A stretch of 64,000 nt of DNA from Bacillus halotolerans (GTDB taxonomy: Bacteria > Bacillota > Bacilli > Bacillales > Bacillaceae). Positions 21,069-30,323 of the stretch are shown piece after piece (within the stretch, counting starts at the first letter, position 1; the number at the start of each line of letters is the position of its first letter). Made by a program: the position numbers and the translations under genes. The notes under the pieces were generated by a model. The model ran no database searches. It had not been told where the DNA came from and saw only the letters and a list, made by a program, of their open reading frames with translations. Where the stretch lies: contig NZ_LPVF01000008.1 in the NCBI RefSeq assembly GCF_001517105.1, positions 310,001-374,000 of the forward strand, written 5' to 3'.

Positions 21069-22760
21069 ATGCAATGGACACAGGCATATACGCCTATAGG
21101 GGGAAATTTGCTTTTATCTGCGCTTGCCGCACTTGTACCGATTATTTTCTTTTTCTGGGCACTCGCCATTAAACGAATGAAGGGATATACGGCGGGATTG
21201 TCCACCTTGGGAATTGCGCTGCTGATTGCTGTATTGATTTACGGGATGCCGGCGGAAAAAGCGCTGATGTCCGCTACACAAGGAGCCGTATACGGCATAC
21301 TGCCAATCGGCTGGATCATTGTGACGTCTGTTTTTTTGTATAAAATCACTGTAAAAACGGGACAGTTTGATATTATTCGCAGCTCTGTTCTCTCCATTAC
21401 CGATGACCGCCGGCTTCAGGCGCTGCTGATCGCTTTCTCATTCGGGGCTTTTTTAGAAGGAGCGGCGGGCTTTGGGGCGCCGGTCGCGATTTCGGCCGCA
21501 TTGCTTGTCGGCCTCGGTTTTAACCCTCTTTATGCGGCGGGGATCTGTTTGATTGCCAATACGGCGCCAGTAGCCTTCGGGGCGATTGGGATTCCGATTA
21601 CAGCTGTAGAAGGGCCGACAGGGATTCCGGCGATGGAGATTTCTCAGATGGTCGGGCGGCAGCTGCCGTTTTTATCTGTATTTATTCCTCTTTATTTAAT
21701 TATCATTATGAGCGGATTCAGGAAAGCCTTTGAGGTATGGCCGGCGATTCTTGTTTCCGGTGTTTCCTTTGCCGCTGTTCAGTATCTCAGTTCCAACTTT
21801 CTGGGGCCGGAGCTGCCGGATGTTTTGTCGGCGCTAGTGTCGATGGCTGCGCTAGCTGTTTTTTTGAAATGGTGGAAGCCGAAGAAGACATTCCGGTTTG
21901 CGGGGGAGCAGGAATCGGCCGCCGCAATTGAAACGGCAAAACTGCACCCTGATGCACCGGCTTACACCGGCGGGCAGATTTTTAAGGCCTGGTCGCCGTT
22001 TCTGCTGCTGACGGTGATGATTTCTGTTTGGGGCATTCCTTCGGTCAAATCCGCGCTGACAGGGCATTACGAAGGCACAGCCGTTGTCTTAAAATGGCTG
22101 AATGTGATTGGAGAACAGCTGACTTTTGCGCCTGGGGTGCCTTTTTTGAACAATCAGATCGTCAATGCTGACGGCACTCCGATTGAAGCGGTTTATAAGC
22201 TTGAGGTGCTCGGTTCGGCAGGCACCGCGATTTTAATTGCCGCAGTGCTGTCAAAATTCATCACGTCCATTTCGTGGAAAGAATGGGGAGCTGTTTTTAG
22301 CGAAACACTGCAGGAATTGAAGTTTCCGATTTTAACGATCGCCTCGGTCGTTGGTTTTGCATATGTCACCAACTCCTCGGGAATGAGCACGACGCTCGGC
22401 ATGACGCTGGCGCTGACAGGCTCGATGTTTACCTTCTTTTCGCCGGTTCTCGGCTGGCTCGGCGTCTTTATTACCGGCTCGGATACGTCGGCTAACCTGC
22501 TGTTTGGAAACCTGCAGAAAGTAACGGCCTTATCGGTCGGAATGGACCCTGTCCTATCGGTCGCGGCCAATTCATCAGGCGGCGTCACCGGCAAAATGAT
22601 TTCCCCGCAGTCGATCGCGGTCGCGTGTGCGGCAGTCGGACTCGCCGGGAAGGAGTCGGATCTTTTCCGCTTTACGATCAAGCACAGCTTGTTTTTGCTG
22701 CTGCTCGTCTGTATCATCACCTTTTTGCAGCACCAGTTTTTCAGCTGGATGATTCCGTAA
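21069..22760 (+). CDS. lutP: L-lactate permease LutP
   Basis: 563-residue lactate permease (LctP family) with about 14 transmembrane helices, importing L-lactate by proton symport. The family motif GAFLEGAAGFGAPVAI is at about residues 127-142 and NSSGGVTGKMISPQSIAVA is near the C-terminus. The frame opens earlier at a TTG (21051), but the AAGGAGGGG at 21052-21060 is the ribosome site for the ATG at 21069. It supplies substrate to LutABC and is controlled by LutR. Confidence 0.95.
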   Translation: MQWTQAYTPIGGNLLLSALAALVPIIFFFWALAIKRMKGYTAGLSTLGIALLIAVLIYGMPAEKALMSATQGAVYGILPIGWIIVTSVFLYKITVKTGQFDIIRSSVLSITDDRRLQALLIAFSFGAFLEGAAGFGAPVAISAALLVGLGFNPLYAAGICLIANTAPVAFGAIGIPITAVEGPTGIPAMEISQMVGRQLPFLSVFIPLYLIIIMSGFRKAFEVWPAILVSGVSFAAVQYLSSNFLGPELPDVLSALVSMAALAVFLKWWKPKKTFRFAGEQESAAAIETAKLHPDAPAYTGGQIFKAWSPFLLLTVMISVWGIPSVKSALTGHYEGTAVVLKWLNVIGEQLTFAPGVPFLNNQIVNADGTPIEAVYKLEVLGSAGTAILIAAVLSKFITSISWKEWGAVFSETLQELKFPILTIASVVGFAYVTNSSGMSTTLGMTLALTGSMFTFFSPVLGWLGVFITGSDTSANLLFGNLQKVTALSVGMDPVLSVAANSSGGVTGKMISPQSIAVACAAVGLAGKESDLFRFTIKHSLFLLLLVCIITFLQHQFFSWMIP

Positions 22761-22761
22761 A

Positions 22762-22787
22762 AAAATCCTCCCTTACAGGGAGGATTT
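22762..22787. terminator. Bidirectional terminator between lutP and sigL
   Basis: Stem AATCCTCCC / GGGAGGATT with A-run before and T-run after, serving the converging lutP and sigL genes. Confidence 0.9.
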
Positions 22788-24097
22788 TATTTGTACCGTT
22801 TTCTGGCTGCCGATGACGGAATGTTCAATTGATCGCGGTATTTCGCCACTGTGCGTCTGGAGATTTGGATGCGGTGCTGTTCATATAACAGGTCGGCAAG
22901 CTTTTGATCTGAGAGGGGTTTTGTTTTATCCTCTTGCTGAATCAATGCTTGAAGATGCGTTTTGACCGCATAGTTGGATGTATCGCCATCCCCAGAGGCC
23001 TCTGCTTTTCCTGAGAAGAACATCTTCATCTCAACCAATCCGTAAGGGGTTTGTATCGTTTTCCCTTTAATGGCCCGGCTGATGGTTGATTCATGCAGGT
23101 CCAGACAGTCCGCCACCTCTCTCAGTGTCAGCGGCTTCATGGCACTCCGCCCTTTCAGGAAAAAATCTTTTTGACGTGCGGTCAGCTCATTTACAATTCT
23201 GGTGATCGTCTGCTTCCGTTGCCTCAGCGCGCGGCTCAGCCAGCGCCACTCCTGATATTTCGTAGATAAATAGGAAACCGTATCCTGACAGGCGCCCGAC
23301 GATAGAAGCGGCCTGTACTGCGGATGCAGCTCAATCTCCGGGAACGAGCGGCTGTTCAGTTCCGCTGTGATCTGGCCGTTTTTAACGATGATGAAAATGT
23401 CAGGTTCAATATACATATCCTGCTCCGGACTGGCAAACAGAAGGCCGGGTCTTGGGTGAAGCGCAGCAATTTTATCAGAAATGTCCTGAATCGCGTGCAG
23501 CGGGATTCCAGTTTCTTTTGAAAGCGCTTTCCAGTTTTTTTGTGCAAATACATCAAAGTGTTCTGAAACAAGCAGTTCTGCCTGTTCATTTCTGTTCGGG
23601 AGACGCTGTAATTGCAGCAGAATACACTCTTGAAGAGATCTTGCGCCGATTCCCGCTGGTTCAAGCGACTGTAGTTTTCTCAGAACCGCTTCCGCTTCCT
23701 CTGCCGAAACGGACAGGCGCCGGGCTGCCTCCTCCACATCTTCCTCCAGATATCCGTTTGAATCAAGCGAATGTATCAGATAATTAAAAATCTTTTTTTC
23801 AGTGTTTGACAGATTCATATCCAGCGACTGCTGTTTGAGGACATCCTGCAGTGTTTTTTGCGGATTGCTTAATTGAAGGCCCGCCTCCTGCCTGCTGATC
23901 CTGTTTTTGCTTGTTTTATGGTAAGATAGTGGCGGTGTGTCTGTTTCCTTTCGTTCAATAAGAGGGTTTTCCAGTGAGAGCTCATCAATGTATTCGGCCA
24001 GTTCCGCCGAATGATAGCCAAGCAGCGTGATGGCCTGCCTGAGCTCCTGTGTCAGTTGAGGCTTTAGTACTTGTACTTGCTGAAGTTTCATATCCAT
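22787..24097 (-). CDS. sigL: RNA polymerase sigma-54 factor SigL
   Basis: 436-residue sigma-54 (RpoN) that directs RNA polymerase to -24/-12 promoters with enhancer-binding proteins; in B. subtilis these include levanase, arginine and acetoin catabolism and cold adaptation genes. Gln/Leu-rich region I at 1-50, core-binding region, helix-turn-helix near 330-350 (LTLREVADCLDLHESTISRA), RpoN box SRRTVAKYRD near residue 415. The ATG at 24097 follows GGGGAGTGA and gives the family N-terminus MDMKLQQVQ. Confidence 0.96.
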   Translation of the reverse strand: MDMKLQQVQVLKPQLTQELRQAITLLGYHSAELAEYIDELSLENPLIERKETDTPPLSYHKTSKNRISRQEAGLQLSNPQKTLQDVLKQQSLDMNLSNTEKKIFNYLIHSLDSNGYLEEDVEEAARRLSVSAEEAEAVLRKLQSLEPAGIGARSLQECILLQLQRLPNRNEQAELLVSEHFDVFAQKNWKALSKETGIPLHAIQDISDKIAALHPRPGLLFASPEQDMYIEPDIFIIVKNGQITAELNSRSFPEIELHPQYRPLLSSGACQDTVSYLSTKYQEWRWLSRALRQRKQTITRIVNELTARQKDFFLKGRSAMKPLTLREVADCLDLHESTISRAIKGKTIQTPYGLVEMKMFFSGKAEASGDGDTSNYAVKTHLQALIQQEDKTKPLSDQKLADLLYEQHRIQISRRTVAKYRDQLNIPSSAARKRYK

Positions 24098-24175
24098 CTT
24101 GCTCACTCCCCTTTCTTCATTGTACATGATTGGGATGACACCGTATACATTTATGAAAAAGGAGCTGCCAAAGAA

Positions 24176-24394
24176 ATGTCTGAACTTTTTTCTGTACCGT
24201 ATTTTATTGAAAACTTAAAGCAGCATATTGAAATGAACCCGTCTGAGGATAAGATCCACGCAATGAACAGCTACTACCGTTCTGTGGTTTCAACACTTGT
24301 GCAGGATCAGCTGACAAAAAACTCAGTTGTCCTGAAGCGGATTCAGCATTTAGATGAAGCCTACAACAAAGTAAAACGCGGAGAATCAAAATAA
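24176..24394 (+). CDS. yvfG: Small helical protein YvfG
   Basis: 72-residue protein, predicted all helical and acidic/basic mixed, divergent from sigL. The frame stays open for 35 codons upstream, but the ATG at 24176 has the ribosome site AAAAGGAGCT and gives the usual YvfG length. Function is unknown. It lies between sigL and the end of the eps operon and ends in a shared terminator. Confidence 0.85.
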   Translation: MSELFSVPYFIENLKQHIEMNPSEDKIHAMNSYYRSVVSTLVQDQLTKNSVVLKRIQHLDEAYNKVKRGESK

Positions 24395-24426
24395 ACCTTC
24401 CGCTCACATGTGAGCAGGAAGGTTTT
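24394..24426. terminator. Bidirectional terminator of yvfG and the eps operon
   Basis: Stem AACCTTCC / GGAAGGTT with an inner CTCACATGTGAG palindrome, T-rich on both outer sides. It overlaps the last codons of both yvfG and epsO. Confidence 0.88.
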
Positions 24427-25372
24427 CCTTCTTTGAGGCGTCCCGAATGATTTGAGTGTTTGGCACTCCCTCCATCCAAGTATGATAGTAATTGGCGTTT
24501 TTTCCGTAGGAATTATCAATGACCGTGTTTTCTTTTTGAAGAAGAGAGGACAAAATATGGCCGTGCAGCCTTGACGTTTCCACCGATTGGTAACGGCTGA
24601 AAAAGCGAATGGCTTTGGTGACGATGTAATCCGAGTATTTTCTCCATATCAATGCGATGGGCAGAGGATTGCCCGCTTTTTTGTTCAGGACGTTCAGCGT
24701 TTGGAGAAAAGCGATTGTCCGGCGGTCTGAAGCTGACAGCACTGTACGCCAGTCATAGCTTTCCGCTTGCGCATGTCTTTGAAGCTCATCATTTGCTTCA
24801 TGATCTGTTCTGATAAATCTCAGCTTTTGGCCGGTCGGCTGCTGTGTCGGAATGATGGGAAACAGCTGGTGGGCCATATCAGGCAATAGCTTGATATGAT
24901 TGTTTAGAAAGTACGCCTGTGCCGTTGCATAGGAGGCTTTTTCCCTTGTGATGATATGCAGATTTGAATGGGCAGAGAAAATGTCAGCCGTCCGTTTTAA
25001 GTTGTCTTCATTTTGAAAATAGATGGATTGCGGCAGAATGACGATTTTGTGGTTTGGATAGGCTTGAACGATTTTCTCTCTAAATCCTTGATAGTACGGA
25101 TACAAATCCCCGAAGTTGCCCCCTCCCTGACAGACGATGATCAGATTCGTATCAAACTTACGCCCGATTGGGAAATTGTCTGGATTCCAGCGGTTTCTGA
25201 CCCGAATATCATTTTCTTCAAAAAAGGCTTCCGTTCCTTTCATAATAAAAAGATCCCCTACATTTCCGTATAGAGGATAGTCGGCGTAAATGATTTCGGA
25301 TTGCTTCGGAATCATTTCGAGCAGCCCGGCCAGTTTTTTCTTCAGGCTGATCATTGAATGCTTGCTGTCCAT
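24404..25372 (-). CDS. epsO: Polysaccharide pyruvyl transferase EpsO
   Basis: 322-residue pyruvyl transferase family protein, last gene of the biofilm exopolysaccharide operon, expected to add ketal-linked pyruvate to EPS sugars. YPLYGNVGDLFI near the N-terminus and VCQGGGNFGDLYPYY near residue 100 are family motifs, and ETSRLHGHIL near 285 is the conserved late motif. The frame extends 40 codons upstream into epsN, but GAGGTGA places the start at 25372. Paralogous to EpsI. Because the upstream operon is damaged, it may have no substrate here. Confidence 0.93.
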   Translation of the reverse strand: MDSKHSMISLKKKLAGLLEMIPKQSEIIYADYPLYGNVGDLFIMKGTEAFFEENDIRVRNRWNPDNFPIGRKFDTNLIIVCQGGGNFGDLYPYYQGFREKIVQAYPNHKIVILPQSIYFQNEDNLKRTADIFSAHSNLHIITREKASYATAQAYFLNNHIKLLPDMAHQLFPIIPTQQPTGQKLRFIRTDHEANDELQRHAQAESYDWRTVLSASDRRTIAFLQTLNVLNKKAGNPLPIALIWRKYSDYIVTKAIRFFSRYQSVETSRLHGHILSSLLQKENTVIDNSYGKNANYYHTWMEGVPNTQIIRDASKKENLPAHM

Positions 25373-26517
25373 CTCTTCACCTCTGTTGTTTGGAATAAGT
25401 GTGACAACACATCGATTACTCGGTCTTGATCTTCTTCGGTCATATTTGTTCCGGATGGGAGGCAGATCCCCCGCCTGAATAAGTTTTCGCACACACTTTC
25501 AGAATCTGTATGGGAATAAAATGCAGATGATGTAAACAGAGGCTGGGTATGCAGCGGCTTCCAAAGCGGTCTCGCTTCGATCTGTTCTTCAGCTAGATGC
25601 TGAACCAAGTCATAAGGAGTCAGCCCGTTATCGAGCGTAAGAGCAGTAAGCCAGCGGTTGGACACGCCTTCTGAGTATTCCGGCATAAAGCAAACGCCAT
25701 CTAGGCTGCCAAGCGCTTTTTCATACCTCGCAAAAATCTCCCGTCTTTTCTCCACCCGCTCATCCAGCACCTCAAGCTGGGCAATGCCGACTCCGGCAAG
25801 GATATTGCTCAATCTGTAGTTGTGCCCGATTTCACTGTGCTGATAATGAATAGCAGGATCGCGGGCCTGTGAAGCGAGAAATCTTGCTTTTTCAATGGCA
25901 GCTTCATCGTCTGACACAAGCATCCCGCCTCCTGAAGTGGTAATGATTTTGTTTCCATTAAATGAATAAACGCCGAAACGGCCGAATGTCCCGCTCTGCT
26001 TCCCTTTATAGACCGAACCGAGGGATTCAGCCGCATCCTCAATAACCGGCACTCCGTATAAGCCGCACAGGCTTACAATCTCATCCATTTTCGCGCTTTG
26101 TCCGTACAGGTTGACGGCAATGACCGCTTTTGGCGGATTTCCATTTCGTTTTGCTTCCTCCAGTGCTCTTTCAAGTGCTTTCGGAGACATATTCCACGTA
26201 TCCGGCTCAGAATCTATAAAAACAGGCACCGCTTTTTCATATAAAATCGGGTTTGCCGTTGCCACAAATGTAAAGGACGGACAAAACACGGTGTCTCCCG
26301 CTTTTACATCCAGCAAACGCAGCGCCAAATGAATCGCGGCGGTGCCTGAGCTGACCGCAGCCGCCCCTTTGGTCCCGACTCGTTCAGCCAATTTTTCTTC
26401 AAATGTATTCACAAGCGGCCCAAGCGGCGCAATCCAGTTTGAGCGAAAGGCTTCTGAAATATAGTGCTGCTCCCTGCCGCTCATATGAGGGGCGGATAAG
26501 TAGATTTTTTTATGCAT
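25351..26517 (-). CDS. epsN: Aminotransferase EpsN (DegT/DnrJ/EryC1)
   Basis: 388-residue PLP-dependent sugar aminotransferase that forms the 4-amino group of UDP-linked bacillosamine-type sugars for the EPS. PLP lysine lies in SFNGNKIITTSGGG (about residue 188); nearby GTAAIHLAL and EDAAESLGS are family motifs. It works after the dehydratase EpsC, which is lost here, and before the acetyltransferase EpsM. It overlaps the epsO start by 22 bases. Confidence 0.94.
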   Translation of the reverse strand: MHKKIYLSAPHMSGREQHYISEAFRSNWIAPLGPLVNTFEEKLAERVGTKGAAAVSSGTAAIHLALRLLDVKAGDTVFCPSFTFVATANPILYEKAVPVFIDSEPDTWNMSPKALERALEEAKRNGNPPKAVIAVNLYGQSAKMDEIVSLCGLYGVPVIEDAAESLGSVYKGKQSGTFGRFGVYSFNGNKIITTSGGGMLVSDDEAAIEKARFLASQARDPAIHYQHSEIGHNYRLSNILAGVGIAQLEVLDERVEKRREIFARYEKALGSLDGVCFMPEYSEGVSNRWLTALTLDNGLTPYDLVQHLAEEQIEARPLWKPLHTQPLFTSSAFYSHTDSESVCENLFRRGICLPSGTNMTEEDQDRVIDVLSHLFQTTEVKRWTASIQ

Positions 26518-26533
26518 GTAACCATCCTTTGCT

Positions 26534-27172
26534 TTAGGTTTGAATAGAAGAAATCACGCGCGCCGGGGTGCCGGCTGCCGTTACCCCGGCAGGGATGGAG
26601 CGGATCACCGCGGAGCCTGCGCCGACAATGCTCCAAGAGCCAATAGTAACCTGCGGAATGACAGAGGCCCCGGTGCCCACATGAGCCCCTTCTTGAACCG
26701 CAATACCACCAGAAAGCGTGGCGCGCGGAGAAAGATGTACGAAATCGCCGATCTGATTATCGTGCTCTGCAATCGCGCCCGTATTGATGATACAATGGGC
26801 GCCGATCTGAACATCCGCCTGAATAATCGCACCGGCCATAATAACCGTTCCTTCCCCGATGACAGCCGATTTGCTGATGATGGCTGACGGGTGGATTAAT
26901 GTGATGAAATCTTCTTTGTATAACCCCAGCCGCTCCGCCAGCTGTTTTCTGACGCTGTTGTTTCCAATTGCAATCACAAACATGACGTCAGGGATCAGCC
27001 TGCGCAATTCAGGAATTGCTTCCGGGGGGCCTGTGTACAGCTCTTTCCCGGCATCAAATGTGCTGAATTTATCGTCCAGCACTGCAGCTAAGCGCGTGTC
27101 TGAACGGGCGCTTATGAGTTCTCTGATCACCTTTCCGTGACCGCCGTCTCCCACAATGGCCACGTTTCTCAT
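26534..27172 (-). CDS. epsM: Acetyltransferase EpsM
   Basis: 212-residue sugar O/N-acetyltransferase of the PglD type: N-terminal nucleotide-sugar binding fold (VAIVGDGGHGKV) then a left-handed beta-helix of hexapeptide repeats (about 85-200). It acetylates the amino sugar made by EpsN. The frame extends 32 codons further upstream, but the ATG at 27172 overlaps the epsL stop by four bases (ATGA), the coupling used throughout this operon. Confidence 0.92.
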   Translation of the reverse strand: MRNVAIVGDGGHGKVIRELISARSDTRLAAVLDDKFSTFDAGKELYTGPPEAIPELRRLIPDVMFVIAIGNNSVRKQLAERLGLYKEDFITLIHPSAIISKSAVIGEGTVIMAGAIIQADVQIGAHCIINTGAIAEHDNQIGDFVHLSPRATLSGGIAVQEGAHVGTGASVIPQVTIGSWSIVGAGSAVIRSIPAGVTAAGTPARVISSIQT

Positions 27173-27777
27173 GAGGACACATCTCCGCTTCCTGTAAAGC
27201 GTTCTGCGGTCACATGATTGGTTTGCTGAATCCCTTCTGACACAAGAACTTTGCGTACCGTCAGACATAAAATTTTCAAATCGAGCAAGAATGAACGGTT
27301 GTCAACGTACCAAACATCCATTTCAAATTTCTTTTCCCAGGAAATCGCGTTTCTGCCGTTGACCTGCGCCCAGCCTGTAATCCCGGGTTTCACCTCATGG
27401 CGCCGTGCCTGTTGTTTCGTATAAAGCGGCAGATAGTCCATCAGCAGCGGCCGGGGACCGACGAGGCTGAGGTCTCCTTTCAAAACGTTCAGAAGCTGCG
27501 GCAGCTCATCAATGCTCAGCTTTCTAATCAGCCTGCCTGTTTTTGTAAGCCTGACTGCATCCGGCAGCAGGTTTCCCTCACTGTCCCGTTCGTCCGTCAT
27601 CGTTCTGAATTTATAAAGGGTGAACGGCTTCCCATGCAGGCCGGGCCGTACTTGTTTAAAAAAGACAGGCGATCCTATTTTCAGCCTGACTACGGCGATG
27701 GTGAATAGAATAATGACACCCGTGCAGCACAATAAAAGAATAGCGGCCGTCAGATCAAAAAGACGTTTCAGGATCAA
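27169..27777 (-). CDS. epsL: Undecaprenyl-phosphate sugar transferase EpsL
   Basis: 202-residue bacterial sugar transferase (PglC/WbaP C-terminal class). One N-terminal membrane helix (about 7-30), then the cytosolic catalytic part with KQVRPGLHGKPFTLYKFRTM, DELPQLLNVLKGDLSLVGPRP and the C-terminal PGITGWAQVNGRN. It is expected to start EPS assembly by loading the first sugar phosphate onto undecaprenyl phosphate. ATGA overlaps on both ends couple it to epsK and epsM. Confidence 0.94.
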   Translation of the reverse strand: MILKRLFDLTAAILLLCCTGVIILFTIAVVRLKIGSPVFFKQVRPGLHGKPFTLYKFRTMTDERDSEGNLLPDAVRLTKTGRLIRKLSIDELPQLLNVLKGDLSLVGPRPLLMDYLPLYTKQQARRHEVKPGITGWAQVNGRNAISWEKKFEMDVWYVDNRSFLLDLKILCLTVRKVLVSEGIQQTNHVTAERFTGSGDVSS

Positions 27778-29292
27778 ATATTTACAGCTCCTTTCGTTTT
27801 TCTAAACCGTTTCAGCACAAGCTGTCGTTCCTCTTTCGTACAAACAAACATAAAAGCGAAAACCGCGTAGCAGCAGCTGACGGCAGCACCTGCGGCAATC
27901 AGTGATATCCAGCTTTCAATGGTGATACATAACTGGATGGCCTCACAAACCGCCCAGGCAAATAAAGCGGCAAGGACCGGACCGAACATGCCTGTAAAGA
28001 ACACATGTTTTTTGTAGCCGGTAATGCGTGATACATAAAGCGGCGTAAAGATGACATTTTTCAGCACAAGCGAAATCGCCCCGGCCAGCGTAATGCCATA
28101 AAGCCCCAGATGCGCCGGCCCGCTTAATGTGACCGCCAGCACAACATTCACTGCGCCTAACAGCAGGGTGACGAGCGCCGGTGTTTTTTGTTGATTAAAG
28201 GCGGTCCATATATAAAACAGCGGCATAAAGGCAAGACTGACCGCCAAATATCCGGCGTGAATATATAAAAGCGGCGCTACAGAGGAAAAGGACGGTCCAA
28301 GCCAGATCGTCAGAAAAGGCCCGGCCAAACCTCCCAATAATGCAGCCGGAAGCGCAAGCAAAAGCCCGTTCAGTCTCACTGCCTGATTGGCGTACTTGAC
28401 CAAGCCGTCCATATCGCCTTTTGAATAATAAGAAGTAATGACAGGCGCAAATAGAGATGCGACTGTTCCTGCCAAACTGCGCAGCAGCAGCGGAAACTGG
28501 ATAATCGCCGCGTATTTTCCCGCTTCAGATGCACCCAGCACCAAGTTGGCGGTTAATAGGTCGATCTGCAAAAAAAGCAGCACGCCGATCTGATTGACTG
28601 AGTTCCAGGTTCCTGCCTGAAACAGTTCCTTGCTTATGCGGAATGACAAGTCTTTCAGCTTAAATGAAAACCATGGAATCAGTTTTCTGAAAAAGCAGAA
28701 AGACAGAATAGACGCTATAACGGCACCGGCTAAAGCGGCAAGCTGAATCTGCCAGATTTTTGGCGTAAAGCAGGCAAACAGCGCCAGTACACACAGTACA
28801 CGGATGAGCATTTGCACCGCCTGAATCGAACTGGTGATATACAGCCGGTTGGCATAAAATGGCGCCGCCCCAAACCCCGCCATCAAAAATGTTAAAAGAA
28901 ACAGCAGACTCCCAATCAAAATCGACAGCCGAACATCAGCCAATAGATCCTGAGGGACGTTCATAACGCGGTCAATAAAAAAAGCCGCACTCACAAGAGG
29001 CAGCAGAAGCAGCAATGAAATCAAAACAGATGCAGCCAAATAATTGCTGATATACGCATTTGCTTTTTCCTGCTCTCCCCTGTGGGCTGCGACAGAAAAA
29101 AAAACGCACAACCACGGAGCTGAGCGCCACCGTGATAATGGAAAAATAATTAATCACATTTTGCGTTAAATTCACAAAGCCAAAAGCCTCGACACCGAGC
29201 GTTTTGACAATAAAAGGCGTCATCCAGACAGACAGGAATACGGACAGAAGAAAAGCTGTGAGATTGGCGCTGAAGTTAATGGTGAATTTCAT
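27774..29292 (-). pseudogene. epsK: epsK, flippase gene with a +1 frameshift
   Basis: MATE/Wzx-like polysaccharide flippase predicted to move lipid-linked EPS units across the membrane. The start (29292, overlapping epsJ by ATGA) gives about 64 correct residues through VVVRFF, then the frame is lost at a run of nine T residues (reverse strand, 29096-29104) and ends at 28972. The rest of the protein, from SVAAHRGEQE to the end at 27774, is open in the next frame. Removing one T joins both parts into exactly 505 residues, the expected EpsK length, with 12-14 helices. As read, the product is a truncated 106-residue peptide. A base-calling error in the homopolymer is the alternative. Confidence 0.9.
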
Positions 29293-30323
29293 GCCTGTTT
29301 TGCACTGCCTTTCATGGTTCCGCGTGTCTCAAAAAACAGCTTGATGAGAAAGATCAGCCGCCATTTGCACAGTCCTAAGACCAATCGCTCGCCTCTGCCT
29401 AATTTCTCATGCCGAAACGGTGTGTGTCTGACAGCCTGCCGAACCATGTCATAGGATAAAATCTGTCTGATCTGTTTTTTGATGTCTTTCGGCGGCTGCG
29501 ATGAGGCACAGGCGTTTGCCAGAAGCATCGGAAGCTGGTGCTTGCAAATGTACACATCTAAATCTTCTTTGCATACAGCCGCTAAGCCGCACTGATTGTA
29601 GAATGCAAGTTTGGCTTGATATTGTTTTTGGATATTTTCATCCATCGCAGGCTTATAAGGGCGTTCCGTCAGGCTGTTCGGATTTTCACGGTATATGTAC
29701 AAGCCTTCATCCAGCATTTTTACCCGCTCGGCTTCATAAAAAGCAGATAAATTAAAGGGTGAATCTTCAGCAAAACGGATGTCTTCATCAAACCGCAGGT
29801 TCGCCCTCTCCAAAAGCTCACGGCGATACACATATCGCCATACATACCAGATAAATCTCGTTTCGTGGGCACGCTGGAGCTGTTCAGCTATATCCGTTTT
29901 TGTCAGCATACGGCCTGTTTCGAGCTGCGGCGGTACGTATACCCGTCTGTCTTCAGACTGTTTATAAAATCCGCAGCCAGCGATATCGAGCCGGTGCTGC
30001 TCCGCTTCTTGTACAAGCCTTTGAAACATGGCGGGAGAGACATAATCGTCTCCGTCTACAAACCCGATATACGTCCCGCGCGCCGCTTTGATTCCCGCGT
30101 TTCGAGCCGAACTCAAGCCGCCATTTTTTTTATGAATGACTTGAACTCTTGCATCCCGTTTCGCGTATGCCGCTGCCATCTCACCAGATCGATCGGGTGT
30201 TCCATCATTAACAAGGATGATTTCTATATCAGAAAGCGTTTGGGCAAGCAGTGAATTGATGCATTCTTCAATGAATGGTTCAACGTTATACATTGGGACA
30301 ATAATGCTGACGAGCGGTGTCAT
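29289..30323 (-). CDS. epsJ: Glycosyltransferase EpsJ (GT2)
   Basis: 344-residue family 2 glycosyltransferase that adds a sugar to the growing EPS repeat unit. GT-A fold with SIIVPMYNVEPFIEECINSL at the start, the nucleotide-binding DDYVS/DGDDY motif near residue 91 and a C-terminal amphipathic region. It shares the ATGA overlap with epsI (upstream) and epsK (downstream). Confidence 0.93.
   Translation of the reverse strand: MTPLVSIIVPMYNVEPFIEECINSLLAQTLSDIEIILVNDGTPDRSGEMAAAYAKRDARVQVIHKKNGGLSSARNAGIKAARGTYIGFVDGDDYVSPAMFQRLVQEAEQHRLDIAGCGFYKQSEDRRVYVPPQLETGRMLTKTDIAEQLQRAHETRFIWYVWRYVYRRELLERANLRFDEDIRFAEDSPFNLSAFYEAERVKMLDEGLYIYRENPNSLTERPYKPAMDENIQKQYQAKLAFYNQCGLAAVCKEDLDVYICKHQLPMLLANACASSQPPKDIKKQIRQILSYDMVRQAVRHTPFRHEKLGRGERLVLGLCKWRLIFLIKLFFETRGTMKGSAKQA

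Noticed and set aside
22193..22720. 175-codon reverse frame inside lutP
   Set aside because: Antisense to a clear permease gene, no start signal, composition follows lutP codons.
27774..29292. Two separate genes at the epsK position
   Set aside because: Both parts are consecutive pieces of one flippase; the second has no ribosome site and joins the first in frame on removal of one T.
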